Positions 54,003 through 61,755 of a stretch of DNA of 64,000 nucleotides are shown piece after piece. Numbering within the stretch: position 1 is the first letter of the stretch; the number at the start of each line of letters is the position of its first letter. Origin of the DNA: an uncultured Eubacteriales bacterium (lineage in GTDB: Bacteria > Bacillota > Clostridia > Oscillospirales > CAG-272); the NCBI GenBank assembly GCA_934796165.1, contig CAKVOU010000009.1:1-64000 (forward strand), in the 5' to 3' direction. The translations under genes were made by a program, and so were the position numbers. The notes under the pieces were generated by a model. That model searched no databases. It saw nothing but the letters and a program-made list of their open reading frames with translations, and was not told where the DNA came from.

Positions 54003-55737
54003 CGTCCGCACCTCCCTTGTTCTGAGATGTATAAACCTCGCGGTAGATCTCATTGGACGCAAGCAGTTCCTCGTGCGTCCCGATCGCGTCGATCCTGCCG
54101 CCGTTCAGGATGACAATCTTGTCCGCATCCTGTACAGAGGAAACGCGCTGCGCGATGATGATTTTCGTCGTATCCGGGATATACTCGCGGAATGCTTTAC
54201 GGATGAGCGCGTCGGTTTTGGTGTCCACCGCGCTGGTGGAATCGTCAAGGATCAGGATCTTCGGCTTCTTCAGCAATGCGCGCGCAATGCACAGCCGTTG
54301 CTTCTGACCGCCGGACACATTGGTGCCCCCCTGCTCGATCTTCGTATCATAGCCGTCCTTCTGCCCGCAAATGAAGTCGTGCGCCTGCGCCAGTTTGCAG
54401 GCTTCGATCAGTTCCTCGTCAGTTGCGTTCTCGTTGCCCCAGCGGAGATTGTCCTTGATCGTACCGGAAAACAGCTCGTTCTTCTGGAGAACGACCGCCA
54501 CCTCGTTCCGAAGTACCTCCATGTCGTATTTGCGCACATCCACGCCGCCGACTCTGACCGTTCCCTCAGTTGCATCGTACAGACGCGGGATCAGCTGGAT
54601 AAGCGTGGATTTGGAGGAACCGGTCCCGCCGAGAATACCGATTGTCTCGCCGGAGCGGATATGCAGATTCACATCGGAAAGCGCGAAGCGTTCCGCGGAC
54701 GCTGAATACTTGAAGCTGACATTGTCGAAATCGACCGCGCCGTTCTGCACCGAGCAGATCGGGTTCTCCGGGTTTGCAAGCGTAGGCTTTTCTTCAAGGA
54801 CCTCCACGATACGTCGCGCGGATTCTGCGGACATTGTCAGGATGACGTAAATCATGGCAAGCATCATGAGAGAGTTCAAAATCATGAAGCCATAGGTCAG
54901 CATGGAAGAAAACTGCCCGACACCGAGCGCGGAACCGGAAGAAGAAATGATGATCTTGGAGCCGAGCAGGAGCACAAAAATCATATTCGTATAAAGGCAA
55001 AATTGCATCAAGGGCGAGTTGCAGGCAACAATGCGTTCCGCTTTGGTGAAATCCTTACGGACATCCTCTGCCGCGGCGCCGAACTTTTTCTTTTCGTAGT
55101 CTTCTCTGACAAAAGACTTGACCACGCGCATTCCCTTGACATTTTCCTCAATCGACTCATTGATCCGGTCGTATTTCCGGAAAACGCGCCGGAACATCGG
55201 CATGGCACGTCTTGCAATCAGAATCAGCCCGAACAGAAGAACGGGAATGACCACCGCAAACATGATCGCCAGTCTTCCGCCCATAATAAATGCCATCACA
55301 AGCGAGAAAACAAACATAAGCGGGCTTCTGATCGCCGTCCGGATGAGCATCATGAATGCAAACTGCACATTGTTGACGTCGGTGGTCATCCGGGTGACCA
55401 GAGACGAGGGGGAGAACTTATCAATATTTTCAAAAGAAAACTTCTGCACACAGTCAAAAAGGTCGTGGCGCACATTGCGCGCAAACCCGCTGGAGGCAGT
55501 GGCACAGGTTGCGCCGGCAGACGCGCCGAAGGCAAGCGACACACACGCCATGAAGAACAGAACCACACTGTATCTGATCACAGTGGAAAGCTCGCAGCCG
55601 TTTTCAATCCCGGTAACAAGCCGGGCAATAAAAAAAGGAATCAGACATTCCATCACGACTTCCCCGATAATGAGAAGCGGCGTCAGAATCGTTTGTTTCC
55701 GATATTGCCGGATACATCCCATCAGTTTTTTTATCAA
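53989..55737 (-). CDS. ABC exporter half-transporter, degenerate ATP site partner (TTG start)
   Basis: The 582-residue half-transporter has six membrane helices and an ATPase with Walker A GGTGSSKST and signature VSGGQKQR, but Walker B reads LILDDSTSAVD (Asp for the catalytic Glu) and the H-loop reads AQRVS (Gln for His). This is the mark of a heterodimeric exporter whose one site is inactive. The start is TTG eight bases after AAAGGAGG, giving MIKKLMGCIRQYRKQ, which fits relatives; the earlier ATG does not. It heads the pair and has a consensus promoter. Confidence 0.9.
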   Translation of the reverse strand: MIKKLMGCIRQYRKQTILTPLLIIGEVVMECLIPFFIARLVTGIENGCELSTVIRYSVVLFFMACVSLAFGASAGATCATASSGFARNVRHDLFDCVQKFSFENIDKFSPSSLVTRMTTDVNNVQFAFMMLIRTAIRSPLMFVFSLVMAFIMGGRLAIMFAVVIPVLLFGLILIARRAMPMFRRVFRKYDRINESIEENVKGMRVVKSFVREDYEKKKFGAAAEDVRKDFTKAERIVACNSPLMQFCLYTNMIFVLLLGSKIIISSSGSALGVGQFSSMLTYGFMILNSLMMLAMIYVILTMSAESARRIVEVLEEKPTLANPENPICSVQNGAVDFDNVSFKYSASAERFALSDVNLHIRSGETIGILGGTGSSKSTLIQLIPRLYDATEGTVRVGGVDVRKYDMEVLRNEVAVVLQKNELFSGTIKDNLRWGNENATDEELIEACKLAQAHDFICGQKDGYDTKIEQGGTNVSGGQKQRLCIARALLKKPKILILDDSTSAVDTKTDALIRKAFREYIPDTTKIIIAQRVSSVQDADKIVILNGGRIDAIGTHEELLASNEIYREVYTSQNKGGADDEEA

Positions 55738-55797
55738 AATATCAACCTCCTTTGACACGTCAGAGTTATAGATTTTATATTTTGAAACGTATTCTTT

Positions 55798-55826
55798 ATT
55801 ATACGTAGAAATCCCACCCTTGTCAA
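55798..55826 (-). promoter_or_regulatory. Promoter of the ABC exporter pair
   Basis: On the minus strand TTGACA (55821-55826), 17 bases, TATAAT (55798-55803), about 60 bases before the TTG start. Confidence 0.85.
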
Positions 55827-55906
55827 GCGCAAACTTCACCAAAATAAAGCGACCGCCAACAGACCTTTTGGGTAAAACTATGACCGGTACACCCTTTCGT
55901 GACCGG

Positions 55907-56422
55907 TCATGATTCGCTGATATCCGATTTTGACTTTTTTCTCTTGCTCTCTGTCATCTTTTTCTTGATTTCGGCAAATTCCGTCCGCAGCACCTGAAGA
56001 GTTTTCTGATCCTTCGGGAAAATGATGCGCAAAAGGAAAATAGAAATCAGCACGGTAACGATTTTTTCCGGCGTGAACGGGAGCCAGAGCAACGCCGCAT
56101 ATCCACCGCCGATCGCCAGCATCCAGCCGATCCGGAAAACAGACCCGAACAGGATAAAGAGATAACACCATCCGTTGGTGATCATCCATGCAATCCCGAA
56201 GCAAATGAGCAGGTGCGGGTTCAGAAAGAACATCAGCCATTTTCTGATAAACGCAAGAACCCGCTCCCGCCGGCTCTTTTTTTGCCCTGTCTCCCCTTCA
56301 TCCGACACCTTTGACGATGAATCTGCAAGCGAAGCAGCCTCGCGGTCCGTATCCGTTTTCTCCGCCCCGGCGGACATAAGATCTTCTCTGCGTTCTTCTG
56401 GCGATTCTGACGTCTGAAGCAT
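55907..56422 (-). CDS. Unknown small membrane protein
   Basis: I do not recognise a named family. The 171-residue protein has a Ser/Glu/Asp-rich N-terminal part (~50 residues), two or three hydrophobic segments (WLMFFLNPHLLICFGIAWMITNGWCYLFILFG and FRIGWMLAIGGGYAALLWL, then IVTVLISIFLLRIIF), and a charged Lys/Ser-rich end predicted to be cytoplasmic. Similar short proteins occur in Clostridia, usually as hypothetical. The start is the ATG eight bases after GGAGG; an in-frame GTG three codons earlier falls inside that site. It has its own extended -10 promoter. The gene upstream and the exporter downstream give no functional clue. Confidence 0.7.
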   Translation of the reverse strand: MLQTSESPEERREDLMSAGAEKTDTDREAASLADSSSKVSDEGETGQKKSRRERVLAFIRKWLMFFLNPHLLICFGIAWMITNGWCYLFILFGSVFRIGWMLAIGGGYAALLWLPFTPEKIVTVLISIFLLRIIFPKDQKTLQVLRTEFAEIKKKMTESKRKKSKSDISES

Positions 56423-56511
56423 ACCGTCCACCTCCGGAAAAGTACTCCGCCACTGCTAGCGGGAAACATACAGGATACCACTCTGCCCGAACGGACCCAG
56501 CCTGTAATTTC

Positions 56512-56520
56512 ATTATAGCA
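56512..56520 (-). promoter_or_regulatory. Extended -10 promoter of the small membrane protein gene
   Basis: TGC-TATAAT on the minus strand, about 90 bases before the start codon; no good -35 was found. Between this and the iscU stop (56521-56655) I see no gene and no clear terminator. Confidence 0.5.
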
Positions 56521-56655
56521 CACTTCAACGGAAAAGGTACGGTTTTCCCAAAGTTTCAGAAAAATTCACACAGAATTCAATACGCGGCGATTCCCCGGAA
56601 TTATCGGGACAAAGGCGACCGTTCCCCCGGTGGGAAGCAACAAAAACTCCTTCGA

Positions 56656-57087
56656 TCATTCCCCGCAATGCGCGCAGGACGGATGCTCCGGGAACTGCGC
56701 CGGATCGTAGGCGATTCCGTGTTTATCGTAGTAATCCTTGAGCGCCGCCTTGATTGCCTCCTCGGCAAGCACCGAGCAGTGAATCTTGTGCGCAGGCAGT
56801 CCGTCGAGCGCCTCGGTGACCGCGCGATTGGTCAGCTTCAGCGCGTCAGCGATCGGCTTTCCCTTGATCATCTCGGTTGCCATGGAACTGGACGCGATTG
56901 CGGAGCCGCACCCGAAGGTCTCAAACTTCACATCGGAAATAATGTCGCCGTCAATCTTCAGGTAAATCTTCATAATATCGCCGCAACGCGCGTTGCCGAC
57001 CTCGCCGACCCCGTCCGCATTCTCGATTACTCCGACATTGCGCGGGTTCTTGAAATGATCCATTACTTTTTCACTGTATAATGCCAT
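56656..57087 (-). CDS. iscU: Iron-sulfur cluster scaffold protein IscU/NifU (N-terminal type)
   Basis: The 143-residue scaffold has the three conserved Cys contexts: NARCGD, FGCGSAIASSS and KIHCSVLAEEAI. It ends with PEHPSCAHCGE, which adds a Cys pair. The scaffold receives sulfur from the IscS partner and passes Fe-S clusters to apo-proteins. It is the second gene after iscS, 10 bases apart. Fe-S-rich enzymes (IorA, VOR ferredoxin) are encoded nearby. The ATG follows GAGGATAGAATC. Confidence 0.92.
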   Translation of the reverse strand: MALYSEKVMDHFKNPRNVGVIENADGVGEVGNARCGDIMKIYLKIDGDIISDVKFETFGCGSAIASSSMATEMIKGKPIADALKLTNRAVTEALDGLPAHKIHCSVLAEEAIKAALKDYYDKHGIAYDPAQFPEHPSCAHCGE

Positions 57088-57097
57088 GATTCTATCC

Positions 57098-58288
57098 TCA
57101 CTTCAACATAAACTGCTTTTTACCTTCAACCAGATCACGCCAGACGGGAGACATCCCGCGAAGGTGCTCCACCACCTCCGGAACCGCGCGAAGAATCTGA
57201 TCGACATCCTCATCGGTATTCTCCTCACAGAGCGTCAGGCGGAGAGAGCCGTGCGCGATTTCATGCGGTCTGCCGATCGCGAGCAGTACGTGGCTCGGCT
57301 CGAGTGAACCGGACGTACACGCAGACCCGGAGGACGCGCAGACGCCCGCCATGTCCAGAAGCAGAAGCAGCGACTCGCCCTCAATCCCCTCAAAGCAGAA
57401 ATTCACATTTCCGGGCAGGCGGCTATTCCTGTCACCATTGAGCACGCTGTGCGGAATCTTTGAAAGCCCTTCAATGAGGCGGTCGCGAAGCGCCGTGACC
57501 TTGCGGGAATTTTCTTCCATATGGTCGGTCGCATCCTTGAGAGCCGCCGCCATACCGACAATTGCCGGAATATTTTCGGTGCCCGCGCGCTTGCCGCGTT
57601 CCTGCGCACCGCCTTCGATCAGCGTCACAAGCGGAATCCCGCGCTTCGCATACAGCACGCCGATTCCCTTGGGACCGTGGAACTTGTGTGCGGACAGGGA
57701 GAGCATATCAATGTTTTCCTCTTTCACATTGATCGGCAGATGACCTGCTGCCTGCACCGCATCGGTATGGAAAAGAACTCCGCGCCCGCGGCAGACTGCC
57801 CCGATCTCGCGGATCGGCTGAATCGTGCCGATTTCATTGTTTGCGTACATCACGGTGACAAGGCAGGTGTCCTCGCGGATCGCCGCGGCGACTTCGTCCG
57901 CCGTGACGAGTCCGTTTTCATGAACATCCAGAAGCGTGACCTCAAAACCCTGCTTTTTCAGCTTGTCCAGCGTGTGCAGAACCGCATGATGTTCAAATGC
58001 GGTGGAAACGATGTGTTTCTTTCCTTTTTTCTCTCCCATCGCGGCGGCAGTGAGGATCGCCTGATTGTCCGCCTCGCTTCCGCCGGACGTAAAGATGATC
58101 TCCTTTGCATCACAGCCGAGACAGGCGGCGACCGTCTCTCTTGCACGCCACAGTGCTTCCGCCGCTTTCTGACCGACGGAATGAAGGCTGGACGGGTTCC
58201 CGAAATTTTCCTGCATATAGGGCAGCATCGCGTCAAGCGCGACCTTGCTCATTTTTGTTGTTGCGGCGTTATCAGCATATACCTGCAT
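57098..58288 (-). CDS. iscS: Cysteine desulfurase IscS/NifS
   Basis: The 396-residue PLP enzyme removes sulfur from cysteine. It shows YADNAATT at the start, the PLP His in AFEHHAVL, the Schiff-base Lys in SLSAHKFHGPKG and the catalytic Cys in SGSACTSGS, which places it in group I (IscS/NifS). The chosen ATG is eight bases after GGAGG; two in-frame TTG codons lie just before it. It heads iscS-iscU. No iscR gene is adjacent, yet a palindrome sits over the predicted transcription start. Confidence 0.93.
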   Translation of the reverse strand: MQVYADNAATTKMSKVALDAMLPYMQENFGNPSSLHSVGQKAAEALWRARETVAACLGCDAKEIIFTSGGSEADNQAILTAAAMGEKKGKKHIVSTAFEHHAVLHTLDKLKKQGFEVTLLDVHENGLVTADEVAAAIREDTCLVTVMYANNEIGTIQPIREIGAVCRGRGVLFHTDAVQAAGHLPINVKEENIDMLSLSAHKFHGPKGIGVLYAKRGIPLVTLIEGGAQERGKRAGTENIPAIVGMAAALKDATDHMEENSRKVTALRDRLIEGLSKIPHSVLNGDRNSRLPGNVNFCFEGIEGESLLLLLDMAGVCASSGSACTSGSLEPSHVLLAIGRPHEIAHGSLRLTLCEENTDEDVDQILRAVPEVVEHLRGMSPVWRDLVEGKKQFMLK

Positions 58289-58311
58289 CAACAATTCCTC
58301 CGATATACCTT

Positions 58312-58368
58312 ATTACCCACTTGGTTAGTTGGTAATTAGATTATAGCACCCTGTTAACGCTTTGTCAA
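58312..58368 (-). promoter_or_regulatory. iscS promoter with palindrome over the start site
   Basis: On the minus strand TTGACA (58363-58368), 17 bases, TATAAT (58340-58345). ATTACC (58312-58317) and GGTAAT (58331-58336), with inner ACT/AGT, form an imperfect 25-base palindrome that covers the expected first transcribed base. Its shape and place suit a Rrf2/IscR-type repressor; that identity is an inference. Confidence 0.65.
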
Positions 58369-58395
58369 GCATTTCCTCAAAAAAATCCGAAAGAG

Positions 58396-58425
58396 AAAGC
58401 CCGTCGCCGCTGGGCGACAGGCTTT
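58396..58425 (-). terminator. Terminator of the 2-oxoacid oxidoreductase operon
   Basis: AAAGCCCGTCGCC (58396-58408) pairs with GGCGACAGGCTTT (58413-58425), with one mismatch. The minus strand continues CTCTTTCGG and then seven Ts. Confidence 0.8.
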
Positions 58426-58483
58426 CCGAAAAAACAATGAAAACAGCAGTGTTATTTTACACTTTTCCGTTCTCTGTCAACCA

Positions 58484-59023
58484 TCATCCCTCATACCGGT
58501 ATCCGGTTTCGATCGCCTTGAGGTTGACCTCAAGAAGATCCGCGTGCTTGGCGGAAACCACCTTGGACAGAGCCTCCCGGATATTTTCAAAGGAAACCAT
58601 ACCGGTCTCGCGGATCATCTTGCCGACCATGATCATGTTGGCAAGCGTGGGAATACCCGCCTCCTGTGCCATGCGGGTCGCCGGAATGTAAAAGGCAGTG
58701 ACGTCCGTCCGCTTCACCTTGCGCTCGATCAGGGTGGAATCCACAAACAGCTGTGCGCCCGATTTTGCCGCTCCTTCGTATTTGTCAAGCGACGGCAGGT
58801 TCATCACCATCAGAACATCGGGGGCGGAAACGATCGGAGAACCGACGGGCGTATCGCTTAAAATCACACTGCAATTCGCGGTTCCTCCGCGCATTTCCGG
58901 TCCGTAGGACGGAAGCCAGCTGAGCTGTCTGCCCTCCAGAAGTCCTTTGTATGCAATGAATTTCCCGGCAAACAGAACGCCCTGCCCGCCAAAGCCGGCA
59001 ATCAGGATCTGTACGGTATTCAT
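58484..59023 (-). CDS. 2-oxoacid:ferredoxin oxidoreductase gamma subunit
   Basis: The 179-residue subunit belongs to the pyruvate/ketoisovalerate oxidoreductase catalytic domain family: IAGFGGQGVLFAGKFIA at the start and SYGPEMRGGTANCSV in the middle. It completes a four-subunit enzyme with the three genes upstream on the same strand. I take the ATG that overlaps the beta-subunit stop codon (ATGA). It is the last gene of the operon and a terminator follows. The substrate class (valine-type branched 2-oxoacids or 2-oxoglutarate) is inferred from the alpha subunit. Confidence 0.9.
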   Translation of the reverse strand: MNTVQILIAGFGGQGVLFAGKFIAYKGLLEGRQLSWLPSYGPEMRGGTANCSVILSDTPVGSPIVSAPDVLMVMNLPSLDKYEGAAKSGAQLFVDSTLIERKVKRTDVTAFYIPATRMAQEAGIPTLANMIMVGKMIRETGMVSFENIREALSKVVSAKHADLLEVNLKAIETGYRYEG

Positions 59024-59781
59024 ACGCTTCCCTCCTTTGCCTCGTCCGCTGTTTTGTCCTTGAAGACACCTAACGGGTAATACGGGATCATTTTTTCGTC
59101 GATCCACTGAAGCGCCTTTTCGGGCGTCATACCCCAGTTGGTCGGGCAGGAGGAAACCACCTCGATGAGTGAAAAGCCCTTGCCCGCAATCTGGTTTTCA
59201 AACGCCTTGTGAATCGCCTTTTTGGCATTCAGAACATTCTTGACGTTGTTGACCGCCACGCGCTGAATGTACGCAGGTCCGTCCAGAGCCGCAAGCATCT
59301 CGGAAACACGGATCGGGTAACCGACCGTTTTGACATCGCGTCCGTAAGGAGAGGTCTGCGTGACCTGTCCCGGGAGCGAGGTCGGCGCCATCTGACCGCC
59401 AGTCATGCCGTAGATTGCATTGTTGACGAAGATGACCGTAATATTCTCGTTTCTCGTCGCGGCGTGGACTGTTTCCGCCATACCGATGGAGGCAAGGTCG
59501 CCGTCACCCTGATAGGTAAAAATAATATTTCCGGGCATCGCGCGCTTGAGTCCCGTCGCCACGGCGGGCGCTCTTCCGTGCGCTGCTTCCACCATGTCAC
59601 AGGTGAAATAATTATACGCCATCACGGCACAGCCGACGGGCGCGACACCAACGCATCTGCCCTCGATCCCGAGGTCATCAATCGCCTCAGCAACCAGACG
59701 GTGAATAATGCCGTGCGTACAGCCGGGGCAATAATGCAACGGCGCGTCGGTTAAAGAATTCGGTTTTTTGAAAACGATCAT
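59020..59781 (-). CDS. 2-oxoacid:ferredoxin oxidoreductase beta subunit (TPP-binding)
   Basis: The 253-residue subunit holds the thiamine-diphosphate site: HYCPGCTHG near residue 16 and the GDGDLASIGMAETVHAATRN block with the Mg-binding Asp and Asn, followed by NNAIYGMTGGQMAPT. It carries out decarboxylation of the 2-oxoacid. Its ATG overlaps the alpha stop codon by four bases and its stop overlaps the gamma start by four, so the three subunits are tightly coupled. Confidence 0.92.
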   Translation of the reverse strand: MIVFKKPNSLTDAPLHYCPGCTHGIIHRLVAEAIDDLGIEGRCVGVAPVGCAVMAYNYFTCDMVEAAHGRAPAVATGLKRAMPGNIIFTYQGDGDLASIGMAETVHAATRNENITVIFVNNAIYGMTGGQMAPTSLPGQVTQTSPYGRDVKTVGYPIRVSEMLAALDGPAYIQRVAVNNVKNVLNAKKAIHKAFENQIAGKGFSLIEVVSSCPTNWGMTPEKALQWIDEKMIPYYPLGVFKDKTADEAKEGSV

Positions 59782-60842
59782 TGTCTGTCACCTCCCGCAA
59801 GTTGTTCGATGGATGAAAGAACCTGTTCCGGAGACGGGATCATACCGCCGGTGCGGTTGCAGAGGCGGACGGGACGGCGGCAACGGATTGCCAATTCCAC
59901 GTCCTCGATCATCTGCCCCATGGAAAGCTCGACCGAAAGGAAACCCTTCACCCGGTCGGCGGCATCCGCAAGCACCTTTCCCGGGAACGGCCAGAGCGTG
60001 ATCGGGCGGATGAGTCCGACCTTGATTCCCTTTTCTCTTGCCGCAATGATCGCATTTTTGGAGACCCGCGCCGCAATGCCGAAAGCAACGACACAGTATT
60101 CCGCATCCTCCATCAGATAGGACTCCCAGAGCGGTTCGTTTTCCTCAATGGTCCGGTATCTCTCGTAACGCTCAAAATTCTTCTTTTCCAGTTCCTCCGG
60201 CACAAGGAACAACGAATTGACGATGTTATGCTTACGCTTCATGCCGGTTCCCGTGACTGCCCACGGCTTCTCTGTCTTACCTGCGGATTCTTCGGGAAGA
60301 ACGACGGGCTCCATCATCTGTCCCATGGTACCGTCCGCCAGAAGCATGGCGGGAACGAGATACTTGTCGGAAAGGTCGAACGCCTTGCTGGTCAGGTCTG
60401 CCATTTCCTGCACAGATGCGGGAGCGAGCACGATCAGGTGATAGTCGCCATGACCGCCGCCCTTTGTTGCCTGGAAATAATCCGACTGAGAGGGCTGGAT
60501 GCCGCCGAGTCCGGGACCGCCGCGCTGGACGTTGACGATCAGTGCGGGCAGATCACTGCCGGCAAGGTAGGAAATCCCCTCCTGCTTGAGAGAGATTCCG
60601 GGGCTGGACGAGGATGTCATCGCCCGGAAACCCGCGGAAGCCACGCCGTACACCATGTTGATCGCGGCAATTTCGCTCTCTGCCTGAAGGAACGTGCCGC
60701 CGATCTTGGGCATCCGTTTTGCCATATATGCGGCAAGCTCGGTCTGGGGGGTGATGGGATAACCGAAATAATGACGGCAGCCCGCGCGGAGAGCCGCCTC
60801 GGCGATTGCCTCATTCCCCTTCATCAATACTTTTTCACTCAT
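59778..60842 (-). CDS. vorB: 2-oxoacid:ferredoxin oxidoreductase alpha subunit (VorB-like)
   Basis: The 354-residue subunit has the pyrimidine-binding domain (LMKGNEAIAEAALRAGCRHYFGYPITPQTE) and the transketolase-C-like end (EKGIKVGLIRPITLWPFP). It matches the VorB-type 3-methyl-2-oxobutanoate/2-oxoglutarate branch, which yields acyl-CoA and reduced ferredoxin. The ATG follows GGAGACGGAC. The ferredoxin subunit lies 10 bases upstream. Substrate choice between branched-chain and 2-oxoglutarate cannot be set from sequence alone, hence the moderate symbol confidence. Confidence 0.88.
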   Translation of the reverse strand: MSEKVLMKGNEAIAEAALRAGCRHYFGYPITPQTELAAYMAKRMPKIGGTFLQAESEIAAINMVYGVASAGFRAMTSSSSPGISLKQEGISYLAGSDLPALIVNVQRGGPGLGGIQPSQSDYFQATKGGGHGDYHLIVLAPASVQEMADLTSKAFDLSDKYLVPAMLLADGTMGQMMEPVVLPEESAGKTEKPWAVTGTGMKRKHNIVNSLFLVPEELEKKNFERYERYRTIEENEPLWESYLMEDAEYCVVAFGIAARVSKNAIIAAREKGIKVGLIRPITLWPFPGKVLADAADRVKGFLSVELSMGQMIEDVELAIRCRRPVRLCNRTGGMIPSPEQVLSSIEQLAGGDRQ

Positions 60843-60852
60843 GTCCGTCTCC

Positions 60853-61059
60853 TCACTTCTCCACCGTAATCACGCAGTCGGGACACATGGTCGCGCAGAA
60901 CGCGCAGCCGATGCAAGCCGCCTGATCGGTGATCTGTGCCGGTGAATGTCCTTTCTTATTGATTTTGTCCTTCGCAATGACGAGCAGGTGCTTCGGGCAG
61001 GCGCCGACGCAAAGCCCGCACCCCTTGCAGAGGTCGGATTCAAAGGTTACCTTAGCCAT
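60853..61059 (-). CDS. 2-oxoacid:ferredoxin oxidoreductase delta subunit (2x[4Fe-4S] ferredoxin)
   Basis: The 68-residue protein has two cluster motifs, CKGCGLCVGACP and CIGCAFCATMCP, the classic eight-Cys ferredoxin pattern with an extra Cys in PDCVITV. It passes electrons from the TPP subunits to free ferredoxin. I use the ATG after GGAAGGAG; it overlaps the P-loop gene stop by eight bases. Confidence 0.92.
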   Translation of the reverse strand: MAKVTFESDLCKGCGLCVGACPKHLLVIAKDKINKKGHSPAQITDQAACIGCAFCATMCPDCVITVEK

Positions 61060-61738
61060 CTTGTTTCTCCTTCCGAATATCAAAGTATTTCTTTTGTAAT
61101 GTCATGGGGAAAAGGTTTTCGTCCGGCATTTCTGCCGTGACCGTATGCTCCGCCGAGGTAAACAGGATCGGCAGCCCCGAAAGCCGGGACAAGCGGTCCG
61201 CCTCTCCGAACGTGGAACGGAGTACCTCGGGGGTCGTATCCCAACCGATGTTGGAGTTGTTGACGATCGCCGTAAACGGGATTCCGCCCGCCGCCTCGAT
61301 CTCCCGCATCACCCCGAACGCCTCTTCGGCGTTTCTCGTCAGCGGGCGGAAAAAGTTGGCGACGAATACCATTTCATAATTGTCCTCTTCCAGAATGTAG
61401 GGCGCATATCTTCCAAGCGCAAGCGCGCCGCGGTCGTCGCCTCCGATGTCCATCACCGCGTAGCGGTTCCGGGTTTCGACCAGTCCGTAAAGCTCCTGTG
61501 GAAGCGCGGGCAGATCGACGTTGGAATTGGCATACGCAGGGGAAATCAGCGGGATCCCCGCCTCCTCCAGTTCCTTGGCGCTGTCCTTGGTGCGAAAGTA
61601 CGGATTGACAATGTCAAGGTCCGCTATCGTAACAGGAAGCCCGCTTTTGCTCAACATAATGGCATAATTGACCGCGATATTGGTCTTCCCGCTTCCGTAA
61701 TGCCCCGCAAACAGCGTGACTCTTTTATGGGAATTCAT
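61052..61738 (-). CDS. P-loop ATPase of the MinD/CobQ-like type in the oxidoreductase operon
   Basis: The 228-residue protein has a Walker A-like GHYGSGKTN at residues ~12-20, a following DLDIVNPYFR switch-like segment and an MDIGGDDRG block, as in SIMIBI-class (MinD/CobQ/nitrogenase-iron-like) ATPases. No Cys pair for a bridging cluster is evident. The function is unknown. Its position between the ferredoxin subunit and the fused ligase, with an 8-base overlap on one side and 17 bases on the other, suggests a role in assembling or regulating this oxidoreductase. The ribosome site is weak. Confidence 0.8.
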   Translation of the reverse strand: MNSHKRVTLFAGHYGSGKTNIAVNYAIMLSKSGLPVTIADLDIVNPYFRTKDSAKELEEAGIPLISPAYANSNVDLPALPQELYGLVETRNRYAVMDIGGDDRGALALGRYAPYILEEDNYEMVFVANFFRPLTRNAEEAFGVMREIEAAGGIPFTAIVNNSNIGWDTTPEVLRSTFGEADRLSRLSGLPILFTSAEHTVTAEMPDENLFPMTLQKKYFDIRKEKQDG

Positions 61739-61755
61739 CTTTCAGCATCACCGCC

